A stretch of 64,000 bases of DNA from Ancistrus triradiatus. Lineage: Eukaryota > Chordata > Actinopteri > Siluriformes > Loricariidae. The stretch is taken from positions 62,001 through 126,000 of the forward strand of contig JAJAGP010000961.1 of NCBI GenBank assembly GCA_025084515.1. Direction: 5' to 3'. Both the position numbers and the translations under genes were made by a program. Below the pieces are notes generated by a model that was given only the letters and a program-made list of their open reading frames with translations, ran no database searches and was not told the origin of the DNA. Each line of letters starts with the position of its first letter. The stretch's first letter is position 1. Shown one piece after another: positions 1 to 11,149 of the stretch.

Positions 1-1104
1 TCACCTCTCATCCAAAAGGGAGTCCCAGATATTTAATCGCTAGTGGGTTTGTCACCTTGGAGGTTGTCCTGAGAGTCCTTGACCCACCCAACCATCATTT
101 GAGTAGTTAGAGTCATGGGTGCCAAGGTGTGACCCTTTTGCGGGTTGTTTGCCCCACCCAGCCATTATGTCAGCCGTTAGGGTCACATGGGTCGAGGTGC
201 GAATGGGGGTTAAACCGCCAAGGAAGGGATCTTTAGACTTTTTTGTAGGTGGCTGATAATTGGTGTCGTAAACAATTTGGACATAGATGGCCTCCTTTAT
301 AACTTTTTCAAGTGTCTTCTCAGTCCATAATATGAACACTTGTATCTACAAAAGAGTCTCTTCTCCTTCAAATGCACATGTATAGCTGAGTACTGTCCTG
401 ATGAGCTGGCTCTTCTATGTTGTGCCATGCGTCTGTGGATGGTCTCTCCTGTGTATAGTTTGTGCTTGGGTGTTTTGTCCTTGGGATGGACCAGTCTTTG
501 TCTAAGGGTGCTGCTCTTTGAATTCTTTGAAACTAAACACATCAACCAAATTAATTTCACTATACAGAAATAACAGAGACTGACATCAAAATGTTAGATA
601 TCCATGAATAATAACATTAGACATTAACAATCAGACAAACATAAATCACTAATAGTGGCAAACACAGTTGTTAATTTTGGATTCAGTTGGTGGTTTGTTG
701 GAATTGTTGCATAGTAAAGTGGAACAGCTATTTACAGAAGTATCTTGAAACGAGTAACATATCCTTGGCTGGGTATAATGCTGTGACACTAGTGATCTTT
801 TAAATACATTTGTTGCTGTAGTTGTTTGATTCATCTATGTTTCTGGCTGTTGCATTGATGTGTGGACACAGGCTATCTGGCTTTCAGTGTACTCTTTGGC
901 ACACTTTCTTTTGAGGTTGTTGTGCCGATTTGTTGTGTTTCAACCAGGTGTGCCAGTCTTGTCTGTACACATTTTGCAAACAGCTGTTGTTTGCATAGTG
1001 CCTGTTGTGTAAAATCCAAGCCAGTTCCACATAAGTTGTGAGGATTTTTTTCAGTCACCAGATCCTGCATGTTACTGTGTTGTCAAATAAACTAACTCTA
1101 AGAA
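1..1104. other. 5' flank or upstream intron, no gene seen
   Basis: AT-rich DNA with only short chance open frames. I see no splice-flanked coding segment, RNA gene or recognisable transposon here. It could be 5' flank of slc4a3 or an intron following an untranslated first exon. The sequence does not decide between these. Confidence 0.4.
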
Positions 1105-1290
1105 CGTGCCCACTATGGAATATTACTATCCAGAGCGACTTACAACTGATACAGTCTTACAGTTCAAGAAATTGTTGGTTAAGGGTTTTGCTCAAGGACC
1201 CAACAGTGACAGCTTGGCATCTGGGATTCTAACCCTGGACCTTCTGGTCCATAGTCCAGTACTTTTACTACTGGGCCACCGCAGTCCCTA
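1105..1290 (-). repeat. tRNA-derived SINE copy (family S1), reverse orientation
   Basis: The segment carries, in order, the block around CCAGAGCGACTTACAA, the block TTGCTCAAGGACCCAACAGT, and the block CTGGACCTTCTGGTCCATAG followed by a degraded tRNA-like A box. The same order recurs at 34112-34291, 49931-50110, 54638-54830 and 54831-55021, and inverted at 49614-49793. The tRNA-like head is at the right end, so this copy is on the minus strand. Confidence 0.7.
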
Positions 1291-1424
1291 GAGTAGAGTC
1301 TGGTTGTTAAAACACCTTGGGATGCCATGTCAGCATTTTCAGCACAAGCCATTAGCTTAGTATGACGGTTCTTTCAGATTAAAATAGTCATATCAACCAT
1401 TGCTAATTTCACTTGGCTAACTTG

Positions 1425-1480
1425 TAAGTTACTCTGGGTAATGGCATCTGCTAAATGTTATGTAAATGTTAATGAATATC
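1425..1480 (+). repeat. SINE S1 3' tail fragment
   Basis: The block GGCATCTGCTAAATGTTATG with its flanks matches the 3' tail of the plus-oriented S1 copy at 49614-49793. The rest of the element is missing. Confidence 0.5.
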
Positions 1481-1897
1481 TTCTGACAGTCCCTTCTCAC
1501 TGATGGACAGGTTAATTATATACCTTTCCAGATCAGAACAGCATAGCATAAGGATCATTTTTATCCTCGTGTGATCGCCCAGTGGTTTACTGAGCTCCAG
1601 CTGTTAGTTTGTTTTGACAGGCATGCTAAAGCATGAGTCACTAGTAGCAAGTCTGAATGCATATACACACACATGGATGACAGAGGTTTGGCTGTTTTTT
1701 GAGTGTGTATTTATCATGCAGTCCAAGTCAGCTGGATCGGAGATAATTACACAAACGGGAACAGATGCTCAGCAGGCTGAGCTTTTGACCTTCTGCTAAA
1801 TAAGCTATCGAACTGAAGGCGGATCTGTGTTTATTCCTATGTTAGTTTGTCCTCGTCTACTGTTCTCATAATTCTTTACACCGAGGAATGTTAGGTA

Positions 1898-2916
1898 CAG
1901 TGGGGCAAAAAAAGTGTTTAGTCAGCCACCGATTGTGCAAGTTCTTCTACGTAGAAAGATGAGAGAGATCTGTAATTTTCATCATAGGTACACTTCAACT
2001 ATGAGAGACAAAATGAGAAAGGGACTCAGATCCTGCAGTGCCAGGCGTGTCCCCCTGCTTAAGCCAGTACATGTCCAGGTCCATCTAAAGTTTGCCAGAG
2101 AGCATATTTCCAGAAGAAGATTGGGAGAATATCATGTGGTCAGATGAAACCAAAATAGAACTTTTTTCAACTCGTTGTGTTTGGAGGAAGAAGAATGCTG
2201 AGTGGCATCCCAAGAACACCATACCTACTGTGAAGCATGGGGGTGGAAACATCATGCTTTGGGGCTGCTTTTCTGCAAAGTGGACAGGACGACTGATCCA
2301 TGTTAAGGGAAGAATGAACGGGCCCATGTATCGTGTGATTTTAAGCCAAAACCTCTTTCCATCAGTGAGAGCATTGAAGATGGAAAGTGGCTGGGTCTTC
2401 CAGCATGACAATAGTCCCAAACACACTGCTCGAACAACGAAGGAGTGGCTCCATAAAAAGCATTTCAAGGTCCTGGAGTGGCCTAGCTGGTCTCCAGACC
2501 TCAACCCCATAGAAAATTTGTGGAGGGAGTTGAAAGTCCGTGTTTCCCAACAACAGCCCCAAAACATCACTGCTCTAGAGGAGATCTGCATGGAGGAATG
2601 GGCCAAAATACCAGCTACAGTGTGTGCCAACCTGGTGAAGACTTACAGGAAACATCTGACCTCTGTCATTGCCAACAAAGGTTATGTTGCAAGTTATTGA
2701 GTTGAACTTTTGTTATTGACCAAATACTTATTTTCCACCATAATTTACAATTAAATTCTTTAAAAATCCTACAGTGTGATTTCCTGGATTTTTTTTCTCA
2801 TTTTGTCTCTCATAGTTGAAGTGTACCTATGATGAAAATTACAGACTTCTCTCGTCTTTCTAATTAGGAGAATTTGCACAATCAGTGGCTGACTAAATTC
2901 TTTTTTTGCCCCACTG
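1898..2916 (+). mobile_element. Tc1/mariner transposon, family A, copy 1 (internally deleted)
   Basis: The element begins CAGTGGGGC and ends GCCCCACTG, flanked by TA on both sides (1896-1897 and 2917-2918), the Tc1 target site. The inverted repeats are long, roughly 115 bp, running from the ends to the block containing TGAGAGACAAAATGAGAAA. At 1019 bp it is shorter than a typical 1.6 kb member. The N-terminal transposase region is deleted close to position 2020. Other copies are at 36211-37819 and 45153-45546. Confidence 0.92.
2030..2700 (+). pseudogene. Tc1-family transposase, C-terminal part, broken
   Basis: This encodes the catalytic part of a Tc1 transposase, which cuts and pastes its element at TA sites. 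The open frame at 2092-2700 (202 residues) shows the DD34E catalytic triad: D in WSDETKIE, D in QHDNSPKHTA and E in NPIENLW, with 34 residues between the second D and the E. A short piece upstream (about 2040-2100, LKPVHVQVHLKFAREH) is in another frame. The paired-like DNA-binding domain is deleted. The catalytic core looks well preserved, but without its DNA-binding half this copy is presumably inactive. Confidence 0.9.
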
Positions 2917-2918
2917 TA

Positions 2919-3590
2919 GATGAATCAGTTTGTCCTTGCCTCACCTGCCAGACTTGTTATTAATCTTGCTCTGACTCAGCGCTAAGTTTGTCCCTGGCGC
3001 CCAGATGTGGCGTCTACTTGGGCTCTGAACACATGGCTAGGTGTATGCTAGTTGTCCTTCAAGGAGATACACTGTATATTGACTGCAGTAGTGAAGTCTC
3101 TGTAGGTGCATACTGTGTAACCTCTAGAAAATCACTAGAGTGTGTGTATACCTACTGAATAAGGTACAGGGCTAAGTACTGGCTGGCATTGCAGTTGAAT
3201 AGACAAACTAAGAAACAAAAGTATTTTACATGTCACACACAGTGACTTCACAAACCACTGATACGAAAGCTTCTGTCCTAAAATGTGTTTTGCCCTTGCA
3301 CCTTGCTGTGGTTAGCTGATTAGATAAGTACTTTAAATGTAAATATATATGGTAGTGTGGGGAAGTTGACTGGTTGGGCGGGTACCAGCTAGGAACAGTA
3401 CATTCCACTTCTTTTGACTGCCCTTAGGAAGATTTTAGTGTTCGGTGGTTGCTCATTAATAACTCTGGAGACTTCAAGGTGACTATTCTGTACTTTCTGT
3501 TTCATTTATATATCAACTTTGTCACATATGTTTCTTCTGTAAAATAAATAATATTTGACAATAAAGTGACAAATACTGTATCTGACTTTA
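2919..3590. other. non-coding, nothing recognised
   Basis: AT-rich sequence between two transposon relics. No gene, RNA or clear repeat seen. Confidence 0.4.
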
Positions 3591-3593
3591 CAT

Positions 3594-4290
3594 CTACAAG
3601 GCAGAACAGTATGGTACAACTCAAAATCAGAAAAAGTTGGGACGGTATGGAAAAATGCAAAAAAAAAAAAAGTATGTCTTACATTTTCTTTGACATTTAT
3701 TTAATTGCAGAAAGTATAAACCCAATATATGTCATGTTTTGTCTAGTCAACTTTACTTCATTTGTTAATAACCATCTGTTCCTGCACTTTAGGAGTGCAA
3801 CATATTAAATAAAAAACAGGGACAGTGCATAATAAAAAATCATTAAAAGATTCAAGGAATCTGGAGGAATTTCAGTGCATAAAGGGCAAGGGCACAAGCT
3901 TAAACTGAGCAACTGTGATCTCTGACCCCACATATGGCACTGCATCAAGAACTGTCATTCATCAATAGCTGATAGAACCACATGGGCAAGGGATTACTTT
4001 ATAAAACCTTTATCAAGCATTACAATATAGAGTTACATTCACAAATGCCACTGAAAACTTTACTGTGGTATAAAGAAGCCTTTTGCCAACTTCTCTGGGT
4101 TCAAATGCGTCTGGGATGGACCATATTTTTTTAAGAATTTATGCTGTGTGCTACAGACCAAAAACAAAAAGGACCATCCAGACTTTTATCAGCGACAAGT
4201 CCATAAGCCAGGGTCTGTCATGATATGGGGTTGTGTTGGCAAAGGTCATTTACACTCCTGTGATGGCAGCATTAATCCTTACCGTTAGAA
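3594..4290 (+). mobile_element. degraded Tc1/IS630-like DNA transposon (family G)
   Basis: The left end contains AGAAAAAGTTGGGACGGTATG, a phrase I recognise from a very common fish transposon. Further in, about 4170-4270 reads as a decayed transposase piece with a recognisable KPGSVMIWGCVG stretch, equivalent to the VM(I/V)WG(C/A)F block of Tc1-type transposases. Stops and deletions interrupt every frame, and the right end was not found. Family name not assigned. Confidence 0.6.
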
Positions 4291-4317
4291 AACGGAGTTA
4301 GAGTAAATGGGGCTAGC

Positions 4318-4425
4318 AAAGTAGGTGAAACACATGGACTACAGTCTCTAACTGGAAAACTACAAAGTGCAGCTATATGGTAAGTGGAACTGATAAAATG
4401 GACAATAAGTGTAGAAACAAGGAGG
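4318..4425. repeat. fragment of fold-back MITE (family E)
   Basis: The blocks ATGGACTACAGTCTCTAACT and AACTACAAAGTGC match the arm sequence of the fold-back elements at 53316-53940 and 58195-58803 (there ATGGACTACAGTCTGTAATT). Only one arm remains. Confidence 0.6.
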
Positions 4426-4429
4426 TGTA

Positions 4430-4968
4430 CCTACGCACCGGGTTATAAGGCGCACTATCAATGATCGACTGCTAACGGATCTATTTTCATATATAAAGCG
4501 CACCGGGTGTAAGGAGTTCCGTCGGAAACTCAGTTTGGTCTTCTTTACCTGGCGCAGGGCGTCTTGTTGCTTCCTCCACTTCCGTACCATTGATTCGTTA
4601 ATGTTGAATTCTCTCTCGCAGCTGCTCTATGTCCGTGTTGTACTGCGTGACCGTTGAGTTTGAAATCCACTTCGAAAATAAATGAATGAATGCACCTACC
4701 CTAATGCTGAAGCACAGATCGGTATTACTCCGCTATGTTTCTGACTACGGTTGCCGTGAGCTTCGTAATTTACCAACTCCGTGCTAAAACATTTTTACAG
4801 ATTTATGAGCGCCGTGTACCATCTACAATCGGTTCTGGGTCAGAAAGCAGAACCAGAATTAATTCATACATTAGATGCACCGCATTTTAAGGCGCACTGT
4901 CGATTTTTGAGAAAATTAAATGATTTTAAGTGCGCCTTATGGTCCGAAAAATACGGTATATAAGTCAT
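4430..4968 (-). mobile_element. pogo/Tigger-like non-autonomous DNA transposon
   Basis: The edges carry related inverted motifs: GTTATAAGGCGCACTATC on the left, and AAGGCGCACTGTCG then GTGCGCCTTATGGTCC and AAAAATACGGTA on the right. On the minus strand, about 4525-4640 encodes a helix-turn-helix piece (REFNINESMVRKWRKQQDAL) that resembles the N-terminal region of pogo/Tigger transposases, followed by KKTKLSFR. The frame is broken on both sides. Assignment to pogo/Tigger comes from memory of the motif and the GCGC-type ends. Confidence 0.6.
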
Positions 4969-4974
4969 ATTTGT

Positions 4975-5284
4975 AACATGAAAATGCATATTTATAATGG
5001 AGAGATGCTCACTTTGCATGATGTAATACACATTTAATCATACATGCCAGTTTTTTTCGTAACACGTATTTTACACAGAACTCTGCATGACAGTTGGTGG
5101 TACAGGTATGAATGCAGCTCTTTCCTTCTCCTTTGTGAGGACATCTATTGGGGAGCAATTTGTGTGAAATGAGCATTGGTTTGATGAGTTTTTGAAGCTT
5201 CTGCTGTGTTGCAATGAGTCTGGTGCCTTTGCTCTGAACCTGGTTTGTGCTGGTGGACTGCAGTCACTGTTTGTGTGCTTGCAG
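4975..5284. other. upstream of start exon; possible intron end
   Basis: No promoter element is convincing here. The last bases, a T/G-rich run ending TTGCAG at 5284, look like a splice acceptor. This suggests that at least one untranslated exon lies further 5'. Confidence 0.4.
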
Positions 5285-5384
5285 GTTATGCCACCCCTCA
5301 GGCTGACTGCAAACCCAACGGTCAAAGAGAAGGGCTGATCTCAGACCCCCCTGCGCCCCAACTGCTGTGCCACTCCCTGTCCCC
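5285..5384 (+). promoter_or_regulatory. slc4a3: 5' untranslated part of slc4a3 start exon, with a uORF
   Basis: If the acceptor at 5283-5284 is used, the start exon carries 100 nt of leader. The leader holds a short upstream frame, ATG at 5288 to TGA at 5336-5338 (16 codons), in a different frame from the main ATG at 5385. The frame of the main ATG is closed by a TGA near 5304, which supports 5385 as the true start. The uORF could dampen translation of the full-length form. That is inference. Confidence 0.5.
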
Positions 5385-5438
5385 ATGGCGACAGGAGGCT
5401 ATGCCCCTGAGAAAGATGTGTTAATCAACCTGAATCAG
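5385..5438 (+). CDS. slc4a3: slc4a3 coding exon 1 (AE3 anion exchanger, N-terminus)
   Basis: Encodes 18 residues starting MATGGYAPEKD and ending at a phase-0 donor (CAG|GTAAGA). AE3 is a plasma-membrane Na+-independent Cl-/HCO3- exchanger of excitable tissues such as brain, heart and retina. This exon is the extreme cytoplasmic N-terminus, where the mammalian brain form also begins MA.G. The start was chosen because an in-frame stop lies upstream and no other in-frame ATG follows. It joins exon 2 after an 18.2 kb intron. Such a short exon carries little identity by itself, so the call rests on position, phase and the downstream exons. An earlier untranslated exon is likely. Confidence 0.75.
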
Positions 5439-8400
5439 GTAAGACTGTGAGCTTTTTCTGTTTCTCCTCCCTCGTTCTTGTTTCTGTGGGCACCCATAAA
5501 CCTTAATAAAAGGGATTGCAGTATTAAAAACAAAACAAAAAATCTCTGGTTGTATGTTAGGCTCCAGACTTGATTGATGAAGGTGTGCATGCACGCAGAT
5601 GCAATGCTTAGCCCAGGCCATCTGGTCTGTTTCCTCCAGCTTAAGTGCCACTTTCATATTTAGAGAAAGTAAGAGGCTACCTTCATGTTGACTAACGTGA
5701 AACGACTCATATTTGTCTAATTAGTGCTGCTGTGTCTTCTGGACAATGGCAGATGGTGAGGAAAAGTTTGCTGGCATCATGGCAGATGTGTGACTGAAGT
5801 GCTAGGTTACACCAGACAGCAAAGAAAGTAGCCTGCATGCTTCTTAATGGCACTCAGAATTCATTTCATGACTAGTCCTACTTTTACAGAGTGTATTGCT
5901 GCCATGTAGAATAAAAAAAAACCATTCGGCATATTGTTATTGCAAGAAATTATGTTGTAAGAATGCCATAATTATGAGAAAGTGCCTGGCTATAATGAGA
6001 TAAGTAAGTTGTTAAATCAACACAATTATCACAGATAATTTTGACGGAGTTATTCACATTGGCGGCTTCTGGAGTTTTTGCAATGGCGCAGTTTATTGAA
6101 GTAATCAAATTTTACTTTATGCTTGGCTTAAATCATCATAAAATCTTTGTATTTCCACACTGCAAAGGATTCTCAAACCTAAAAGGATACCACCAATCCC
6201 ACAACAAATCAGCAAAAGCCTTAAACTCCCACTAATATAAGCAGTCAGAATTTGTTTATATGAAAGATTGACATGTCTTAGTCTCTTTCTCGATAGCAAG
6301 GTCTCGGGACCTGCTGTTTCCAGAAGCTGGCTCTTACCAATGGGCCACCAGATTTGACACGTCATGAGCAGTTGTAACCTGCAGCTGTAATGTTTTTGAT
6401 TCATTGGTATCGTGTTGAATACTGCAATCAAACTAAAACTGCTTTTAAAACTACTAGGTACTGCATCCAAATATTTGATAGGAGAGATTCTCTTGAGTGT
6501 GTATTAACATAGTGGATTAAATTGCCATTGGGAATATCACCTTGCTTCCACCTAAACTCTCACCTTCCCTCAAGTCTCTGATTAACTGAAGCCTTGATGT
6601 TATTCAGGGGTTAACTAGTAGGTAATATATTATGTTATATTGTAGCATCTAGCACTAGAACAAACATGCAGGAAGGGGGAACTAGCAAGACAGAGACATG
6701 AAGCACCAACCAGTATGGAGATAATAGGCCAGAAAGGCAAATCAGAAAGTACCCAGGGCCAATATTATGCTGGTAAGTAGATAAGGTGGTTTAATTATGC
6801 CAGATAGAGGCATTTTTTCCCATGGGATATTATAGAGGTTGGGTCTCCACTGTCTGAATGTGCACCATTTATGCTGTGTGTACGATATTATTCTGGGAAG
6901 AAATTGTTAAAGCTCATTCAGTTGATTATGATTATGATTCAGTTGGCACTTTAGACTGAATGTGCCTTATTTTGGTAATCTGGTTTGTGTTGTTGAGTGC
7001 CATTAAAGAACTCCTACATTATACTAAGAATGCATTGGAACTGAAAAAAACACTGGGTTTTACACATCTCCTTTTTACATTTGGGATTCTGTGAGGTAAA
7101 CTGGAACTAAGGCTAAATATGTGAGCAACATTGAAACAAAAGGAACCTGTTTAGGGGAACTTCCCTACGCTTGGAAAGCATATCAAGGCCAGATGTAAGG
7201 ATGTAACTGGTTTTTGTTTGGCCCATGTCAGACATAATGGAGATAAAAAAATGAAGCATCATCTTCACTTGTCTGTTTTGAGAGTCTCTTGAAAGTCAAA
7301 GGTTCAGGAAGCTGCCAGCAGAACACACTTGCCAGAACCACAATTCAAATTTATTAGAAGCGGGAATATAAACTAAAACGGGCATCCATAAAGTCTGCCT
7401 AGTGTTTGTTTACGAATCCACTTTTGGAGACTATTGACAGGGGAAGGCTGTGCTTTGTTCTCATGGAATCCAGATCAGTCCAGTACAAGGCAGTGTTGTG
7501 GCTGTGCCTGATCGTTACAGATTCTATTTCATTTCTGTTTGTAAAAGACTGGAACACAGAGGAGGATAAAAACACTTGCAGCAAAATAGTCTTCCACTTC
7601 TATCTCAAACAGTGCAAAGGCCTTAGAAGAAATGTTGTACTGTTCCGTTGTTCTCAAATAACATCCCAGATAATTGAATGTTTGCTAGTAGGAGGAACCC
7701 AGAGCTAGTTTTCTGTTGCACAGTGTTCTGTAATTGGTTCCTGAAATGATGATGCATGATTTACTCATGCTTTCACGCTGCAGAACTGAACACAGTGAAG
7801 TACTGCCAGATGCAAATACTAGATTTTATGCAAATTCAGACAAATCAAGTGACCGTGTGACCAGCCTGATTTGTTTGCTGACTTTTGTACAGACTGATGT
7901 TTAGTCTAGGGAACATGCCTTTGAGCTATATCTCTACAATATTTATCTAGTCTTCAGGCGTGTCCTTATTTACTGTGGTAAAATGTGGCCATTTGTGAAC
8001 TTCCAGGCATTGCAATGAATGAAACATGAGGCTGGCATTTCTGAGTCAGCAAAAATCTCTCAGTAGATGAGTGCAGCTTGGTGTAATGTGGCTTCATGTT
8101 TAATTTGTATGTTAGAGCTGAGGATATGATGCAGTTTTTTTGCTGAATTGTGACATCTGTAAAAGAACTCTATGGATTTATTAAATGGCGGTTATTGATG
8201 TGCCGTTACAGTTGATACCAAGTCATTAGATTTCCTTTTATCATTACTCAGACCTCATTGCTAAACCGTGGCCTCATGTTTACTGATCACTCATCCTCAC
8301 TTTCACAGTTTCTGTTCAGAAAATGAGGCTGTATTATGTGCGGCTATGACCGCTGACTAATGCTACACTTGCACAAACCAGCCACATGCCTAATTTTCGG

Positions 8401-8930
8401 CTTGTAATCAAATCCGCAGTAACGAGGATGGATATAATTGAACACCCACAAAACTATGGGAATGAAATAAGTGCCCTTTCTTAGAAATGACATATTCTTT
8501 TATTGGTTTAAACATGTGTTTGTCAGATAGGCAAACCATAAACTTCTGCTCAGATTATTATGTTTTCTTTCCTAATCTTCTTCTGATTCAGATCTGTTGT
8601 CCTTTAGATGAGGGAGATCGGCCAGTTCCTGTCTTTAAAGCCTATCCTTCATTGCAGGCTGACAGAAAAAGCATTTGTAGTGAAATTTTATGATGAGTCA
8701 TGTTTGTCCCTTACAGAAAATGTTGTATCCGGTGAGGTTTGGTCTAGTGCTCAAAGAATTGCAGTGATAAAAAGCAATTTTAAAGCAATAAAAAACAAAT
8801 ATGTAAAAAGGCATAACTTTAAGAACAGTTAGAATGGAATCAAGGAGTTATTGCGTATTCATAAACCAATTCCAGATCTTGATACTTGATACTAATTATA
8901 TTAAAACAGCTAATGTCACTCATTTTTCAG
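5439..8930. other. slc4a3 intron 1, first part; nothing recognised
   Basis: Long AT-rich stretch without splice-flanked coding segments, inverted terminal repeats or tRNA-like boxes that I can support. The short open frames in it have no recognisable protein features. Confidence 0.45.
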
Positions 8931-8932
8931 GA

Positions 8933-9037
8933 GGCATGGTGGCTCAGTGGTTAGCAATGGCCTGTCACAGCCCCAGAGACCTCGGGTGGGATTTGAATCC
9001 TGGACCTTCTGGTCCATAGTCCAGTACCTTATGCACT
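8933..9037. repeat. chimeric SINE: two tRNA-like heads joined at the B box
   Basis: The left half reads as a plus-strand tRNA-derived SINE head: A box in GGTGGCTCAGTGGTTAGC and B box in GGATTTGAATCC. The right half, from CTGGACCTTCTGGTCCATAG to CAGTACCTTA, is the minus-strand head of family S1. The two meet within the shared TTGAA(T/C)CCTGG block. The tails of both elements are absent. Confidence 0.5.
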
Positions 9038-9061
9038 AGTCCCACCTAGCCATTTAACATA

Positions 9062-9884
9062 CAGTGGTGCTTGAAAGTTTGTGAACCCTTTAGAAGTTTC
9101 TATATTTCTGCATAAATATGACCTAAAACATCATCACATCTTTACACAAGTCCTAAAAGTAGATAAAGAGAACCCAGTTAAACAAATGAGTCAAAAATAT
9201 GGTCTTGGTCATTTATTTATATATTTATGGGCCTGTTTTGCTGCATCTGGGCTAGGATGGCTTGCCATCATTGATGGAAAAATGAATTCTGAATTACATC
9301 AGAGCATTTTAAAGGAAAATGTCAGGACATCTGTCCATGAACTGAATCTCAAAAGAATGTGGGTCATGCAGCAAGACAACGACCCTAAGCACACAAGTCG
9401 TTTCACCAAAGAATGGTTAAAGAAGAATAAAGTCCATCTTTTGGAATGGCCAAGTCAAAGTCCTGACCTTAATCCAATCAAAATGTTGTGGAAGGACCTG
9501 AAGTGAGCAGGTAATGTGATCAAACCCACCAACATCCCAGAGCTGAAGCTGTTCTGTACGGAGGAATGGGCTAAAATTCCTCCAAGTCGGTGTGCAGGAC
9601 TGATCAACATTTACTGGAAATGTTTAGTTGTAGTTATTGCTGCACAGGGGGTCACAGCAGATACTGAAGGCAAAGGTTCACAGACTTTTGCCACTCACTG
9701 ATACATAATATTGGATCATTTTCCTCCATAAATAAATTACCAAAACTAGTTTTGTCTCATTTGTTTAACTGGGTTCTCTTTGTCTACTTTTAGGACTTGT
9801 GTGAAAATCTGATGATGTTTTAGGTCATATTTATGCAGAAATGTAGAACATTCTAAAGGGTTCACAAACTTTCAAGCACCACTG
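9062..9884 (+). mobile_element. Tc1/mariner transposon, family B, copy 1 (internally deleted)
   Basis: Ends are CAGTGGTGCTTGAAAG and CTTTCAAGCACCACTG, flanked by TA at 9060-9061 and 9885-9886. At 823 bp it is about half the size of copies B2 and B3, and the transposase N-terminus is missing. The remaining frame 9240-9506 shows QQDNDPKHTS, but the third catalytic residue is replaced: NPIKMLW instead of the usual NPIEMLW. A stop at 9504-9506 separates it from the C-terminal piece (9516-9701). Confidence 0.92.
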
Positions 9885-9956
9885 TAGACTACTAAAAACA
9901 GAACTATAGAAAGTTGTCTTATTGATGCTACTTTTGAGCATTACCCTTGATGTGCA

Positions 9957-10085
9957 TGGCTCAGTGTTTAAGGATCAGGACTACTAATCAGAATATTGTG
10001 AGTTCACTGTCACTGTTGGCCCCTAACTGCATAGTTATATTGTAATTCACACTGAATAAGGCTGCCAGCTAGATTTTGAGTATAC
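9957..10085 (+). repeat. degenerate tRNA-derived SINE
   Basis: GCATGGCTCAGTGTTTAAGG resembles a tRNA-like A box. A poor B box (GTGAGTTCACT) follows, then GTCACTGTTGGCCCCTAACT, which matches the body of family S1. The tail is decayed. Confidence 0.5.
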
Positions 10086-10187
10086 ATGTGCTCAACAGAT
10101 GCACATTAAGTCCACAGATCTCCACAAATCTGGTCATCTGACCCAAAAAGAGCATGCACAGTTTTACTTGTCTATAAGTATCATTAA

Positions 10188-10207
10188 ATTATTATTATTA
10201 TTATTAC
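10188..10207. repeat. (ATT)n microsatellite
   Basis: About six tandem ATT units, seen directly. Confidence 0.85.
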
Positions 10208-11139
10208 ACATCGTTAAGGAGCCTGTCGCCAAACAAATGACTCACTCTAATAATGGGGAACCAGACCGTCTGCCTGATCCTCATCCACCAGCAGTCAATA
10301 AGAAGTGGTGCATGATTAGTTCTGGCCTAGCTATAAGACCTGGATTGAACATGCTTCTGAGATTTTTCCTCGTTTAAGCTCCTTTGCTTCCATTTTAGTA
10401 GTTTTGCATAAATGTCAGTCTACCCGCCTTGACCCAGGGTTCAGCTGGAATAGCGTTGGCATGACAACACCAGTCTCACTCCTATGCTGGTGACCAGCTT
10501 CAAAAATCGTATAAGCAGAAATCCATTTCTTGTTTTAAAGACAGTCCTGTCTTATTGTAGGATTCTAAGTAATTTAACAGCTGGCTGCTCAGTAGTGTAA
10601 TGGCCAGCTGTGTGTCATTACATCACATGTGACACAAAAAACTCATACAATCCTGGAATCTGCACGCATACTGCGCACACGACCCATAATTTCACCTCAC
10701 TAATGCTTTTCCAAGTTTCCATCCCATTCCTAAGTCTAACGCTGTTACTTCATGAGCAGTGTGAGCTAAGTTTGGCGGTGTGTGCTATGTATTACAGTGC
10801 TACACTCCTGTAGGGATGTGATAGATAAACTGAGAGAACCTTCTGATTTTAATGCATGTTGGAAAGTACACTAAAAGAAATCAACATGACAATAAGCCAG
10901 ACTACATTGTTATTGTATTTTGCTGTATTTCTTGCCAATTTGGATATGCTCAGTTCGCCTTGGAGACATTCCCACCAGTGAGTGGAGCAGTACAACCTGC
11001 AGCTACCAGTAGGGGTGGACAATATGGTAAAATTATTGTATCACAATAATTAAAGACATTTTTGCCATATTTATCACGTGATCGCAGACAAATCACATCG
11101 AGTAACAGATTCTTAACAACTACTATTCAAATATTATCC
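10208..11139. other. slc4a3 intron 1, nothing recognised
   Basis: No coding segment or RNA gene. A segment near 11009-11080 (GGGGTGGACAATATGG and following) resembles an AT-rich hAT-like MITE end, but no matching second end was found. Confidence 0.4.
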
Positions 11140-11149
11140 AATACTTAGT

